Source: Pichia kudriavzevii (taxonomy: Eukaryota > Ascomycota > Pichiomycetes > Pichiales > Pichiaceae). Taken from it: 64,000 nucleotides of DNA. Numbering within the stretch: position 1 is the stretch's first letter; the number at the start of each line of letters is the position of its first letter. This document shows, one piece after another, positions 53,619 to 64,000 of the stretch. Position numbers and translations under genes: made by a program. Where the stretch lies: contig NC_042508.1 in NCBI RefSeq assembly GCF_003054445.1, positions 124,001 through 188,000 on the forward strand. Reading direction: 5' to 3'. The notes below the pieces were generated by a model. The model had not been told where the DNA came from. It did not search any database and worked only from the letters and a program-made list of their open reading frames with translations.

Positions 53619-54974
53619 TTATCTTTTACTACTAGCACCACTACTACCCATTGGAAACCTATTCTGATTATGACCGTTCATATGAAATCGAGTATTATTG
53701 TCAAGTTTCCTATCATTACGTATAGTCATGCCAGTTTTAGTGGTTGCAACTATTGCATCAGATTTGTCAATATGGGACTTCCCATCTTCATAATCCTCCT
53801 CATCGCTTCCCGATGATGGTAATTCATTCCCTTGTAAATCTTCCCATGGATAAAATACACCACCAAAGTAAAAATGCTGGACAACCGGATGTTTTGATAG
53901 TACTTCACCATAATACATTCTAAGCGTACCTCTAGCAACTTTTTCCCAACTTCTTGTGGCTGATATTTCGTACAATATTGGTGAATGTTCGTTAAAGGGC
54001 CCTGTCTTGACTAGTTTAATAAATGATATTGCATTAAAAAATAAATTCTTAAGCCTTAAATTTTTCAAAGTTTCGGGGTTCGTTGTCGAAGACGGAGTCA
54101 CACCCATCCGGAAGTTCAGGATTTTGGCTCTTTCTTCGTTCATATCAAATTTATCATTACCTATTTCTTTAAAATTTACCAATTGGCAAGCTCCAAAAAC
54201 ATATATAAGATGGAAATGATCATCTAGCCCCCAGACTCCATGACTTCCCGCTGGTTCAAGCGTATACCGCAAAATTAAAGCTTTGATAAGATCATAGTAT
54301 TTTGCAAGAACAAATAGCCATTCACTTCCTGTGAATTTCTCCCTATCAATAATGCCAATCATTGTAAGGCAACCTAAAAATGCAATGTAAGATAATTCAT
54401 GACCGGTCCCGTAATCTAACCTTATATAAGAACCAAAGGATCCCATTATATAATAGCGTAGTTCATCTTTAAAACCGGTATAATTCAATGTGTGTATTAG
54501 TTTCCCTACTGTGTCATCCAAAATCCGATCAATTTCTAGGTCTACTTTCTTAAACCATTGTGAATACGCTAAATTCCCATATCTCTTGGGACCGTTTATT
54601 GGTGGTGTATCTGACATGATATTTTTCAATTCGTCTAATATCTGAACAATTGCCTGACTGACAAGACCTAGTGGTAACTCTTTTACAAATTTCGGAGGAA
54701 GTGAATAATTCTTCTGTTGATTCGTATTTGTAATATGGCTATTCTTTTTCTCAAATTCAACATACTTTGATTCCAATGCATCATCTGGGACATTGGTTGC
54801 CGAAACTTTGGTACATATCAACGATACAATCCCATTTATATTTGCTATAGCTCTTGATTTCTGGAAAAATGGAATGTCAACACTTGAAAAAATCTTCTTT
54901 TCAGGTTTCTTCCACTTGATTGATAAATCTTTATCCAATGGGTTGAACAGTGGTAACATTGGGGTCTCAGTCAT
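53619..54974 (-). CDS. RRD1: PP2A activator / peptidyl-prolyl isomerase Rrd1 (PTPA family)
   Basis: The 451-residue PTPA-fold protein carries all family signatures: GPKRYGNLAYSQW at ~128-140, IRLDYGTGHELSYIAFLG at ~184-201, LEPAGSHGVWGLDDHFHLIY at ~239-258, and MGVTPSS. The ending TGPFNEHSPILYEI...VVQHFYFGGVFYPW matches Rrd1 (393 aa) better than Rrd2, and like Rrd1 it has a long polar C-terminal tail (~375-451) absent from Rrd2. Rrd1 activates PP2A-type phosphatases (notably Sit4) and is linked to rapamycin response. An N-terminal extension and an insertion around 60-95 make it longer than Rrd1. It is divergent from NUP192. Confidence 0.85.
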   Translation of the reverse strand: MTETPMLPLFNPLDKDLSIKWKKPEKKIFSSVDIPFFQKSRAIANINGIVSLICTKVSATNVPDDALESKYVEFEKKNSHITNTNQQKNYSLPPKFVKELPLGLVSQAIVQILDELKNIMSDTPPINGPKRYGNLAYSQWFKKVDLEIDRILDDTVGKLIHTLNYTGFKDELRYYIMGSFGSYIRLDYGTGHELSYIAFLGCLTMIGIIDREKFTGSEWLFVLAKYYDLIKALILRYTLEPAGSHGVWGLDDHFHLIYVFGACQLVNFKEIGNDKFDMNEERAKILNFRMGVTPSSTTNPETLKNLRLKNLFFNAISFIKLVKTGPFNEHSPILYEISATRSWEKVARGTLRMYYGEVLSKHPVVQHFYFGGVFYPWEDLQGNELPSSGSDEEDYEDGKSHIDKSDAIVATTKTGMTIRNDRKLDNNTRFHMNGHNQNRFPMGSSGASSKR

Positions 54975-55357
54975 CTACTTGTATATTTCTCAGGCAATTA
55001 CTAAGTGATCCCAAAACACAACCTCTTTATTAGTTTTATCTCTTTCACAATGAATTGTACTGTATTTTGTAACCTATAACTGTTGGAGGATCCCTGGGGA
55101 AGTTTAATTAGATACTCCACTATACTAGCTTTAATCAAAGTTCAATCTCGTTATGGTCCTTCAATAAATATAAGTGCGGCATTTTCGGCTGAACATAATT
55201 GCCGCACAGTTTACTAATTGGTGCTTAGAAAAATGTTGATTTTTGATGAGAAAAAACATTAAAAAATGGGAAACATTTAAGAAAGAAACCATCAACTTCA
55301 ACAGCTACCTGGTTACCCTCAGTAAACACATACTTTACATAGACGACATACTTGGAA
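54975..55357. other. Divergent promoter region RRD1/NUP192
   Basis: 383 bp. It contains an imperfect GC-rich motif pair, TGCGGCATT (55174) and TTGCCGCAC (55199), facing each other. No named site or gene recognised. Confidence 0.4.
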
Positions 55358-58300
55358 ATGGGATTACAGTGGTCAATCAAACCATTTTGTGCCTTATATG
55401 ATGCAATCTCAGTGGATGATTCAAGTTTGAAACAAGCATTAATCAATGAACTATCTGAAGATTTAGTATCGTTAATTGTCACGAAACCAAAAAATGAAGT
55501 ATCTAGAAACAAATTACAAACCGGTGAAGTTACTTTTTCAGATGGATCTATTTATAAGTTGAATAAGGCGTTTATAGATGACTCGGTCCAGCTATCTACA
55601 GAATTGGAAATTGATGAGCTTGATGCAGCTGAATTATTATACCACGCATCAGGTGGCGAACTAGATAGTTTAGGTACGAGTTACCTAGACACGGCAATAG
55701 CTGCTTTCTACAATCGAAGAGATTATATACTTCAAATTATGGCATTTTTCTTATGCTCCAAAGAGTCTAATAACTCAATGGACGAAGCTTATAACTCATC
55801 TCTGGTTTCTAATTCGGATGGAAACAAATCAATAGCCACTGAAATTTCAAATGTTCAAAACTTTGCCATCACTAGAATTCTTGGATCCTTTAAGTTGATC
55901 GAAAGGGAGTTGGAGTCCATTCATGAAGCTGTTAACAGAATGAAAATATTGGGTACATATCATGAAAATTCACCTAGTATGCAAAAATTAACATTCAGAA
56001 GGAATTCTCTGTTCAATGAATATCAGTTGTTAGGAGAAATTTTGCTTGGTTACGTTAATGCAAATTTACAAAAAGCATTTACAATGGACCATTTTATTCA
56101 ATTGCTCGATCATGTCTCATTATTTGACCCGCAAGACATTTTTGCGTTGTGTTTTGTTCCTTCGTTATTATGCTACATATCTAAGTTGGATATATTGGAT
56201 ACTGCTACTGTCGAAAAACTACACTTAAAACTTATATCTTATGTTGATGATCTTGATAAATTATCAGAAAGCCCACTGAAATCGTTCATCATACTTGCTT
56301 TTTTGACTAGTTTCATCGAGTGGTGTAAGAAAGACCAAGCAAGAACTTCACGGTTTGAATTTTCAACTGCTGTTGACAAACCAATGCAATTGTGTATTTC
56401 TGTTGGCGCGTTAGAGCAACTCTTGTCCATCTGTGCCGATACTTCCATTATTGAAACTTCTTTATATCATCGAATGAAGCCATTTTACGATTTTAGGACA
56501 TTCTTGCAACAACATATTCCTAAATATAGTCCTACCAGAATAATTGATGTTGACCAGGATGAAACTTCAAAGCAAAACGGTTTTCATGGGCAAGATAATT
56601 CAACTAGACCGGATGTCCTTGAAACCGGAAAGGTGTCTGTTTGTCATACGGAAGCTGAAAATAGATTAGGAGAACACTTTATCAATCTTTTAGTTTTATC
56701 TCTAAATAGTTTTATCCTTTCATTTATTTCAACGGCAGCATTTGTGATGTCACAATTGCGAGATGCAGAAGAGGATTTTTTGTTGTCGTCAGATACTTTT
56801 GACCTGGAGGTTTTAGCAGAGAATGCGGATCTAGAGCGGTTATATATGTCAGTATACTACCTCTATAGTGAGAGGCAGCATCTGAGTAGCGAAATTTGGG
56901 CTGATCCTACATCAGCTACTTATGGTTTCTTACAATGGGCATCCCGCTGTAATTCTCCTTTGGTTATGGCTACATTTTCCATGCTCTTGGCAGGATTAGC
57001 GTCGACAGAAGACAATGCTATCAATGTTTTTACATTCTTACAATCAACTAACTCCATTAATTCTGGTTTAATTACTAGCCCAAAGGAAAACTCATCGTTA
57101 TTGACAAAATATTCGTCTATTAGTTGGTCAACGATATACTCTACTTTACTTTATTACTGTGATGCCTTTACGAAGACCTCTGAATTGACCTTTGATAATT
57201 TGTCAAGTGAATTAGGGATGGAAGTTAAAGATAAGAAAAAAATAGTTTTAGAGTTAGGTGAAGATTCAATTATTTACATATCTGGATTTTTTCAGGTTTT
57301 GTCTGAAGTGGCACGGAAGAGTTCTAAAGCCCGAATTGAACTTTTGGAAAGTGATAACAATCAATTATTCAAAATATTGTTCAAACTACTTAACTTGAAT
57401 ACGTCTCTGGATGGTCCAATTTTGTCTTTATTAAGCTCTTTGGCTGGTGATACTAAAGAAGAGAGATCAAAATTGTGGAGTATGTTAGATGCCTGGGTGT
57501 TTCAAAATAACAGAAAGAATGCATTTATAAACTTTCCGGTTCAAAAAATCAGCCAGCAATTATCCAGTTACCAATCAGTGTGTGGTTTTATTGATTTGGC
57601 TAGTAAACTTTTGGAACCATTAGAAACATCAAAAGACGAATTTGCACCCTTCACATTGCCTTTTGCTCTTGACTTTGGTTCGACGCTGAGAAGGCCAGGA
57701 GTTAAGTGCTACATAGATTATTTTACCAACGAAGTTTTTGCTTCTCTTGATTCTACAGAAGTATCTTGTAGGGAGAAAAATCAATTGAAATATTCCATTT
57801 TATCAATGATGCAACTCTGTCTGGAGCAGCTTGATACTAATTTAGTACTGAACTCCTCAGCCGCTGGTATCAAAGATTTAGATCAAGTAATCGAAGATAA
57901 AAGCGTTATTCGCTATTTTCAGGCACATCCAGCATCTTCTGTTTTATTGTCTCTCTACAATGATAGAGTGTATGATGCAATTTTTAAAATCTGCAATGTT
58001 GGATTTGACAGAATCAATTCACTCCACGAGGATTCAGCAGAAATTGTTATTATTGAAAAATCACTTACTATAATTGATATTGTTTTATCAAGTGAGAAAT
58101 TTCTGAGCGATGAGCTGATTCCCATATTACGTTTGCCAGATAATCCTTATATGGACCCAAGTGAGGTTAGCATGACTGGTTTACGCTCTTTTTCAGAAGC
58201 ATTGCTTTTAAATTTACCACTGGTTGCTAATTTTGCGTTATATGTTGGCTCAAATAAATTATCAATTGCTCTTAAGTCGTTGTCAATTATAAGAAAATTA

Positions 58301-60655
58301 ACCGCTTCCAAAGCATTCAGCTCAAATAAGGTGGGATCTCAAAATCTCATGAAAAGGAATAGTATGTTGGTAATGTACGAAACTGTTGATGAGTCAATTA
58401 GGATAAGATCTTCTTTTATTGAACAAATGGAGGCCCCAATCTCCTCTAGAGATGCTTTAGATCTGAAGCTTTCTATTTTAGATTACATTAAAGAAAATCT
58501 TGTCATAAATGGCCATGAGCCTACAGTTAGTCATTTTTTGCTAGGGTTTGATACTTACAAAATGGGATTAGGATCCACAGATCAGGATACTTCAGTTTCC
58601 TCCAATCGCTCGCTACTGAAATCCATACTCAATACTTTAAGAGACGCTGTGTTTCTAATGTCAACTTCAAAGGTGATCAGTTTTGTTCCTATTAGAATTT
58701 GTGCGTTAGGTATGGAGATCATTACGACGCTTTGCAAATCTGACAAGGTTGGTAAAAATGTCTTACAGTTTTTGCGTTCAAACAGTAGCCATTTAAGCTC
58801 GAAAGATTCATCGAACTTTATTGTATTTTTGCTTGAAAACTTTAGTAAAGTTCATAAAAATTATGTTTTTGATGGAAAAAAGTTTAACGGAGACTTCAAT
58901 GTTGACAATGATTTTGTCTCAACCGGAAATTCCATGTGTGCTTTGAACCTATTTTTTGCTTTTAGAAGTTGTGTTTTAGAACTTACGGCTATCGAGCTTC
59001 ATGTATCTATGCTCTCCAATTTACCTTCTTTATGTGACAAGTATGTCAAGTTGCTTACACGGGCTAGGGATTTGGCCTCGGGTAGTTTTCGATTGATGGA
59101 CTTTCTAGATGTTCTTGATTTCAGCGCAACCAATAACATTGAACATGTTGATGCTTTGTTCAACAACTTGGATTTTAACTACATCTTCCAAAAGATAAAG
59201 CTTTCAGGCTTGCTAAGCACTTCGAACGAGTATCCGTATGATCTATCTTTAGTTGATGAACTTGTGAGCTTGCTTATGAAAAGTTCGAGTCGGTTTATAA
59301 CTCCACTCCAGAAAAGTGACAGTCTAAAGTTATTTGACAGTGAGAAAAGCAAATTAAAAAAAATTATAACATGCTCGATTTCTTTTGACGGTTTCAAATC
59401 CTGTGTTTCAAACTATTTAAGCTCATGGAGTTTATTAGTCAAGGTGATTGTCAGCGAAATTGAAATAGATGTTAACTCTAAGCTTATTTTTATTCTCGAT
59501 ACATTTCAGCATATCGTCCCCAAAATTGACGAATTCTTAGAAAAAGAAACTGTATTTGCAAAGGAGCTGATAGAGTTGTGTGTTCATTTATTGCATGTCT
59601 ACAATGATGAAAGGAAGAACCTTTATCTTGATTTAGGTGAAAGATCCATTGGTAGATTGTTAGATTTTGAAAGATTATATCCAGTTTTCAAGGTGTCACT
59701 ACATGGTATTATTTCTGCAACATCCACTTCAGCGTTGAGATCTGACCTATACATAATGGCTCAGAAAGTACTTGAAGGAACCAGTGGAATGACAACCGTT
59801 ACCGGTGAATTATCTACTTTACTAAGATCTTTAGATACAAGAGTCTTTGATGTGATTCGCCATGATTCTTTAGTTGGTAAGGGTTCCAATCGTCTAACTT
59901 CTCTGCTTTTATTGGAAGAGTTTGTTAAAGCTTTCCTTCAGTCCCAAACGTCTTACATCCAAGAGGAATTTATTTCTGAAAGTTTTTGCATAGGTAATTA
60001 TTTGTATTCCTTGGTTAAAAATCTTAAAGTGACTGATGAGATTTTTTGTCGTACACTGGATATGACCGTTGATAGTGGAATAACATTACAAACTTTAGTA
60101 TATGAGCTGACTGCGTTTAAGACGAGTGTGAGCTTTTTGACTCGAGTTGCTCAAACCAGGATAGGTGCGCAAAAGCTTCTTAGAAGTGACATATTTAACG
60201 TTATCAGAGATTGCAAATTCTTACAACTTGATGCTGATTTGGGGTTTGAAATTAGACTAGACGACTCCACTCGTTTCAATAAAGGTTCATTAAAAATGAA
60301 AGTTATGCTTGACTATCCATTAGGGACTGATTTGTCACTAAATGGAACTGACACTATAAATATGGACACAATATCGTATTACGAGATATTTAGGCCCATA
60401 TTTCAACTGATAGTTACCATTGTGATCACTTTGGGCCCCCAAAACTCCACTTGCCTTCTACAGGCTACAGAGTTGCATAATCATTTTGAAAAGCTAATTG
60501 CCGCAATTTTAAAGAGAGATATACAGTATCATGAATATACTGAGTCACATGGGAAAATTGGTAAGAGTGTAAAAGGACCATTTTCTGAACGAAACATACA
60601 AAACTTGGAAGAGCTGACTAAAATTTTTACTATTTTGGACACATTGCTTGGCTAA
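55358..60655 (+). CDS. NUP192: Nucleoporin Nup192 (inner ring)
   Basis: The 1765-residue protein (1683 in S. cerevisiae) belongs to the Nup188/Nup192 alpha-solenoid family. The N-terminus fits Nup192: a short WSIKPFCALYDAI start, then the conserved LQTGEVTFSDGSIYKLNKAFIDD segment (~50-75) and ELEIDELDAAELLYHA (~83-98). The remainder is continuous helical repeat with no other domain. The ATG at 55358 is used; the frame is open two codons further only to a TTG. Nup192 is a scaffold of the inner ring of the nuclear pore, binding Nic96 and Nup53. It is the second largest gene of the window. Confidence 0.93.
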   Translation: MGLQWSIKPFCALYDAISVDDSSLKQALINELSEDLVSLIVTKPKNEVSRNKLQTGEVTFSDGSIYKLNKAFIDDSVQLSTELEIDELDAAELLYHASGGELDSLGTSYLDTAIAAFYNRRDYILQIMAFFLCSKESNNSMDEAYNSSLVSNSDGNKSIATEISNVQNFAITRILGSFKLIERELESIHEAVNRMKILGTYHENSPSMQKLTFRRNSLFNEYQLLGEILLGYVNANLQKAFTMDHFIQLLDHVSLFDPQDIFALCFVPSLLCYISKLDILDTATVEKLHLKLISYVDDLDKLSESPLKSFIILAFLTSFIEWCKKDQARTSRFEFSTAVDKPMQLCISVGALEQLLSICADTSIIETSLYHRMKPFYDFRTFLQQHIPKYSPTRIIDVDQDETSKQNGFHGQDNSTRPDVLETGKVSVCHTEAENRLGEHFINLLVLSLNSFILSFISTAAFVMSQLRDAEEDFLLSSDTFDLEVLAENADLERLYMSVYYLYSERQHLSSEIWADPTSATYGFLQWASRCNSPLVMATFSMLLAGLASTEDNAINVFTFLQSTNSINSGLITSPKENSSLLTKYSSISWSTIYSTLLYYCDAFTKTSELTFDNLSSELGMEVKDKKKIVLELGEDSIIYISGFFQVLSEVARKSSKARIELLESDNNQLFKILFKLLNLNTSLDGPILSLLSSLAGDTKEERSKLWSMLDAWVFQNNRKNAFINFPVQKISQQLSSYQSVCGFIDLASKLLEPLETSKDEFAPFTLPFALDFGSTLRRPGVKCYIDYFTNEVFASLDSTEVSCREKNQLKYSILSMMQLCLEQLDTNLVLNSSAAGIKDLDQVIEDKSVIRYFQAHPASSVLLSLYNDRVYDAIFKICNVGFDRINSLHEDSAEIVIIEKSLTIIDIVLSSEKFLSDELIPILRLPDNPYMDPSEVSMTGLRSFSEALLLNLPLVANFALYVGSNKLSIALKSLSIIRKLTASKAFSSNKVGSQNLMKRNSMLVMYETVDESIRIRSSFIEQMEAPISSRDALDLKLSILDYIKENLVINGHEPTVSHFLLGFDTYKMGLGSTDQDTSVSSNRSLLKSILNTLRDAVFLMSTSKVISFVPIRICALGMEIITTLCKSDKVGKNVLQFLRSNSSHLSSKDSSNFIVFLLENFSKVHKNYVFDGKKFNGDFNVDNDFVSTGNSMCALNLFFAFRSCVLELTAIELHVSMLSNLPSLCDKYVKLLTRARDLASGSFRLMDFLDVLDFSATNNIEHVDALFNNLDFNYIFQKIKLSGLLSTSNEYPYDLSLVDELVSLLMKSSSRFITPLQKSDSLKLFDSEKSKLKKIITCSISFDGFKSCVSNYLSSWSLLVKVIVSEIEIDVNSKLIFILDTFQHIVPKIDEFLEKETVFAKELIELCVHLLHVYNDERKNLYLDLGERSIGRLLDFERLYPVFKVSLHGIISATSTSALRSDLYIMAQKVLEGTSGMTTVTGELSTLLRSLDTRVFDVIRHDSLVGKGSNRLTSLLLLEEFVKAFLQSQTSYIQEEFISESFCIGNYLYSLVKNLKVTDEIFCRTLDMTVDSGITLQTLVYELTAFKTSVSFLTRVAQTRIGAQKLLRSDIFNVIRDCKFLQLDADLGFEIRLDDSTRFNKGSLKMKVMLDYPLGTDLSLNGTDTINMDTISYYEIFRPIFQLIVTIVITLGPQNSTCLLQATELHNHFEKLIAAILKRDIQYHEYTESHGKIGKSVKGPFSERNIQNLEELTKIFTILDTLLG

Positions 60656-60957
60656 ATCGATTTGAAAATATAGCGACCATAGTTCGATATTTAATATCAA
60701 GTTAATGGGTTGACATTCTATCGTAACTTTTTGTAATTTCTTTATGAACCAAACCTCTACTTATACTAAACGACAGTCAAATAGAAGACACCTGAGTTTA
60801 CGGGGAGAAAAAAAAAACACATCTCGATGGGTGGCAAAATGACATTTAAGCCGCACCAGAAAATTCCAATAAATTGTAGTGATCAAATGTAGCTTAAGGT
60901 AGGACATGGATAAACTGACCTTAGCCCTTGAATGATTTATGAGACAATGAGCTGACA
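60656..60957. other. Intergenic region NUP192 to VPS36
   Basis: About 300 bp holding the NUP192 terminator and VPS36 promoter. It contains an A-run at 60809-60817. Nothing else recognised. Confidence 0.5.
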
Positions 60958-62868
60958 ATGAGTACCAATCAATTGAATCTGTTTCGTTCGATCTATTTTG
61001 AGCGTGTCGGTGTTACTCCAGGTGGAAGACCAAAATTAGACTGTGATGAGTACGTCATACGAATAGCTTTTAGTACGGGGTTATATCAAGATGACTTCAA
61101 GATTAAAGGGTATCAGAATGGTCGGTTATACCTGACTAATAGAAGAGTAATATTTATTGAAGAGACTAGTGAATCTGAAAGTGTTGGTATAAATATTTTG
61201 CATATAGACCAACTTGATTATTATAGTGGTTTCCTAAAATCGAGTCCCAAAATAGTCTTAAAGCTGAAACACCAACCGGAAGTATTATCCATGAAAAAAT
61301 CTGATCGAAAGATGCTTTCAATTAGTTGGGTTTGTCCAATATGCTCTTTTTCAAATGATTTTACTACAACATTATCCAACTTGGATATGATGAGAAGTAA
61401 TGGCAGTTCCCTGCCAACCTGTGAAAATTGTGGAATTAGTTCAACATTTGAGTTGTTGAAAAAGAGCATGGCGCATAAAAAGCAACAAGAAACTCCAGGG
61501 GTAGTAGATTTGATGACTTTTAATGAGTCTGAGTGTCCAAAATGTACCTTTATCAATCATCCAAGTATGGTACAATGTGAAATATGCGGTACTGATTTAC
61601 CTAACTTATGGAGCAACAGTTTTGTTGACTCAGAAAATAATCCATTAGTTAGTAAATCTCCTATTAATTTAATGACTCTAGAACCATATAAATCAATAGA
61701 TCTTAATGTTGTAAAGATTTCATTTAGAAAGGGTGGTCATTCTGAGGTATATGAAGATTTAAAACGAATTATCGAAAACAATGATGAACACTCAAACAAA
61801 ATCAAAAATGAAGCCAATCTACTCGAAAGCAAGCAAATAGGTAATTTTTCTTCATTCAAAGGAATTCATGGACTAGCAAATAAGTCTGAACAACAAAATC
61901 AAGAGGCCTCACTATTATTAAGCAAATCCCTACAAGATTTAGAGCAACTACTCTCAAAAGCGGAGGAATTGATTGATTTATCTAAAAAATACCAACTTTT
62001 GATGAAAAATATGAAACCTGGTGGGGAAAAAGATATAAACTTCACGCTTTTGTCTGAATCCCGGAAATCAGTAACGAAATTACAAGATATCATGCAGAAT
62101 GATCAAATTCAAAAATCAATAAATAAAACAAAGAATATCAATTCACTTAACTCATTAAAGAAGGGTAAATCAACTACCAAAGTTTCTGGGATGCCCCTCG
62201 AATACATTAAAGAGCTATCTAGAAGTATATATGACTTTCTTACAGATGAAAATATTTTAGACAAGAATAACGGACTGGTTACAATGTTCGAGCTGTATTC
62301 GTTGTATAATAATTCAAGACAAGTGAATTTGGTTACACCAGAAGAGTTTTTTGGTGCTGTGGTTAAATTTGAGGAAATAGGTGATGGCTTGGCCGTTAGT
62401 AAAGTTTCTACGGTAAGAAAGGAGTACAAAAATGATGCTGATACCATTGATGGCGGTGCTTTCATCTATGTGATTTCCAAAAAGAACGGCAGCAAAGATG
62501 TGAATAGAAAAGTGTTTTTAACTGTCAGTTCTAACCCTGGAATACGAATTATGGAAATTCAAGCACATATACAAGTGAACTACCTAATTTTAAAGTCAAT
62601 ATTAAATGCCTTGGTCAATGATGGCAGCTTAACTATTGACGAAAGTATAGAAGGCTGTACTTATTGGCCAAACGAAATTCTGGAAGCTAACGCTTTGAAT
62701 GCAGATGTTAGTACCAACAATTTATCCTTTCCCAAATGTGACTCTACTATGGATAAGGGCGAAAAAGCGGATGGATTACCAAAAAACTCAAAAATTACTG
62801 TTACCCAGAACAATAATATTGGAAATTCAGAATGGTACAAAGAATTACGAAATTTGGATTTTTCATGA
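60958..62868 (+). CDS. VPS36: ESCRT-II subunit Vps36
   Basis: The 636-residue protein (566 in S. cerevisiae) starts with a GLUE domain (LDCDEYVIRI, LYLTNRRVIFIEE). As in yeast Vps36, the GLUE domain is interrupted by two Npl4-type zinc fingers: Cys126, Cys129, Cys155 and Cys158 in the first, Cys193, Cys196, Cys207 and Cys210 in the second. The GLUE domain resumes around 228-270. After a coiled-coil linker (~280-390) come two winged-helix domains (~410-600) that bind Vps22/Vps25. It binds PI3P, ubiquitin and ESCRT-I on endosomes and helps sort cargo into multivesicular bodies. The extra length is mostly in the linker and the polar C-terminus. Confidence 0.94.
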   Translation: MSTNQLNLFRSIYFERVGVTPGGRPKLDCDEYVIRIAFSTGLYQDDFKIKGYQNGRLYLTNRRVIFIEETSESESVGINILHIDQLDYYSGFLKSSPKIVLKLKHQPEVLSMKKSDRKMLSISWVCPICSFSNDFTTTLSNLDMMRSNGSSLPTCENCGISSTFELLKKSMAHKKQQETPGVVDLMTFNESECPKCTFINHPSMVQCEICGTDLPNLWSNSFVDSENNPLVSKSPINLMTLEPYKSIDLNVVKISFRKGGHSEVYEDLKRIIENNDEHSNKIKNEANLLESKQIGNFSSFKGIHGLANKSEQQNQEASLLLSKSLQDLEQLLSKAEELIDLSKKYQLLMKNMKPGGEKDINFTLLSESRKSVTKLQDIMQNDQIQKSINKTKNINSLNSLKKGKSTTKVSGMPLEYIKELSRSIYDFLTDENILDKNNGLVTMFELYSLYNNSRQVNLVTPEEFFGAVVKFEEIGDGLAVSKVSTVRKEYKNDADTIDGGAFIYVISKKNGSKDVNRKVFLTVSSNPGIRIMEIQAHIQVNYLILKSILNALVNDGSLTIDESIEGCTYWPNEILEANALNADVSTNNLSFPKCDSTMDKGEKADGLPKNSKITVTQNNNIGNSEWYKELRNLDFS

Positions 62869-62927
62869 GCCTCTTTTTACTCATACTATACCTCTATAAG
62901 TTTTATCTAGAGAAAGGAACCGCTTTT

Positions 62928-64000
62928 TTAGTTATGGTCAATATCAAATGATGAGCTGTTGCTTTTTTCATTGCACTTATCACTATTGAGCACCTTGGGA
63001 AGTCCCTGAATTTGCTGACTTATGTATTCTTTCTCTGCAATAAATAAATCATCGTTCCTATCTTTGTTAAACCCTTCTAGAAACTCCAATAACTTATTCC
63101 TGTTTTTAGCCAATATATCTATAATTGTCTTTTCCTTTTTGGGGTTGGCAACAAACACTTTGAATACATTAAATCCCTCGATTTGAATGTTTTTGGAACG
63201 ATCACCAAGTAGTAGCATGATTATCTTTAGATTTTCGACATCATTGACGTATTTAGTCATCAAGTTGTAATTCAACTTGATCATAATCAGATCAGCCAAA
63301 AGTTTTGTTGATTCACGCTTAGTAATATAGTTTCCTTGAGTTATAAGTTTGTTAATCATCAATATAAAATTCCCTACTATTTGATCATTAGAGAAGAACG
63401 ATCCCACAAGTGACTTATGTTCGGTAAGCAGAACACGTAATGTAGTGAACGCGTCAGTTGAAACTTCAAACGAATCTGACTGAATATATACAAAGTATTT
63501 CCAGAAAAGGGAATCATACAAAACAAATTTGGCAATTGATTCGTGTTTAATAGCTTCACGCAACATCAAACCCGTATTCAAGGAAATTTCCGGTGTTTCT
63601 GGACCTTTAATAAGAGTCACAATAATCTTCGGCTTACTCAATAGATAATCCACAGTTGGTGACCTGTTTCCAATTCTTCTTCTTAAAAGATAACTGAATA
63701 AAAGCACAACAATCTTTCTAGAATCAAACTCGATACATTCCAAATTTGCGACTAAGTTATAAATTGTATCTGTAGAATAAATTTCCTGGCTTAATTGCGT
63801 TAGAATATCAGTTTGACTTCCTGATTGTGATTCATTTAGTATGTTATCTTCACCGTTAATCATCGACTTGATTGTCTGTAAATGACGTGTTACATCGTCT
63901 TGCGCTTTCTTTCTCTCGGAAACACTTGCTGTATCCAACTTCGTTAGTTGTTCATTCAACAACCTCAATAAGTCACCTGGTGTCTTTGGGTTTCTTTTAA
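62928..64000 (-). CDS. HYM1: Mo25-family scaffold protein Hym1, 5' end outside the window
   Basis: The frame is open to the right edge. The residues before the first ATG-like start read KRNPKTPGDLLRLLNEQL, matching the S. cerevisiae Hym1 N-terminus KKNPKTPSD..., so only about five to ten N-terminal residues are missing. The rest is the Mo25 armadillo-like helical repeat (LLRRRIGNRSPTVDYL, GLMLREAIKHESIAKFVLY, SFEVSTDAFTTLRVLLTEHK, YITKRESTKLLADL). Hym1 is in the RAM network with Kic1 and supports Cbk1 signalling, daughter-cell separation and polarised growth. It is convergent with VPS36 with ~60 bp between stops. Confidence 0.93.
   Translation of the reverse strand, partial: KRNPKTPGDLLRLLNEQLTKLDTASVSERKKAQDDVTRHLQTIKSMINGEDNILNESQSGSQTDILTQLSQEIYSTDTIYNLVANLECIEFDSRKIVVLLFSYLLRRRIGNRSPTVDYLLSKPKIIVTLIKGPETPEISLNTGLMLREAIKHESIAKFVLYDSLFWKYFVYIQSDSFEVSTDAFTTLRVLLTEHKSLVGSFFSNDQIVGNFILMINKLITQGNYITKRESTKLLADLIMIKLNYNLMTKYVNDVENLKIIMLLLGDRSKNIQIEGFNVFKVFVANPKKEKTIIDILAKNRNKLLEFLEGFNKDRNDDLFIAEKEYISQQIQGLPKVLNSDKCNEKSNSSSFDIDHN

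Overview
This 64 kb window is nuclear DNA from a budding yeast. The genes are compact and apparently intron-free, and most have clear Saccharomyces cerevisiae counterparts. A CTG codon (30434-30436) falls at the conserved Leu of the Hsp70 motif [10 protein letters not shown], so CUG appears to be read as leucine. That argues against the CUG-Ser and CUG-Ala clades. Protein divergence, base composition and the STL1-type sugar transporter duplicates make a Pichiaceae yeast (Pichia/Issatchenkia-like) my best guess, but the species is inference.

Left part (1-31 kb) is dense housekeeping sequence: an amino-acid permease cut by the window edge, an XDJ1-like DnaJ protein, a candidate securin (PDS1), a GEP5-like mitochondrial protein, APC4, TMA64 (eIF2D), SEY1 (split by an in-frame TAA), PRP8, CDC23, UTP23, a POM33/TMEM33-family protein, LSM6, a GEP7-like protein, RAD6 and a cytosolic SSA-type HSP70 with a perfect heat-shock element. 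Securin, two APC/C subunits and RAD6 lie within about 25 kb.

Middle part (31-42 kb) is a tRNA and retroelement neighbourhood. It holds tRNA-Thr(AGU), tRNA-Ser(AGA), GLY1, tRNA-Ser(CGA) and a tightly linked tRNA-Gly(GCC)/tRNA-Asp(GUC) pair. A young Ty3/gypsy element with apparently identical 260 bp LTRs and a TTAAT target duplication sits 11 bp upstream of tRNA-Gly and abuts an older solo LTR. Another old solo LTR of the same family lies 12 bp upstream of tRNA-Ser(AGA). This fits the Ty3 habit of integrating at Pol III start sites.

Right part (42-64 kb) carries PEX1, two tandem STL1-like transporters that share long identical DNA tracts (gene conversion), a 2.1 kb divergent promoter with CRE-like sites, a G-quadruplex-type run, a minisatellite and a 119 nt pyrimidine tract, an ADH6/7-type alcohol dehydrogenase, RRD1, NUP192, VPS36 and HYM1 (cut by the right edge).

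I found no clearly new multi-gene system. The observations most worth a second look are the SEY1 stop codon, the repeated LTR targeting next to tRNA genes, the STL1 conversion tracts and promoter, and a 36-37 bp dispersed element followed by T-tracts in two intergenic regions.
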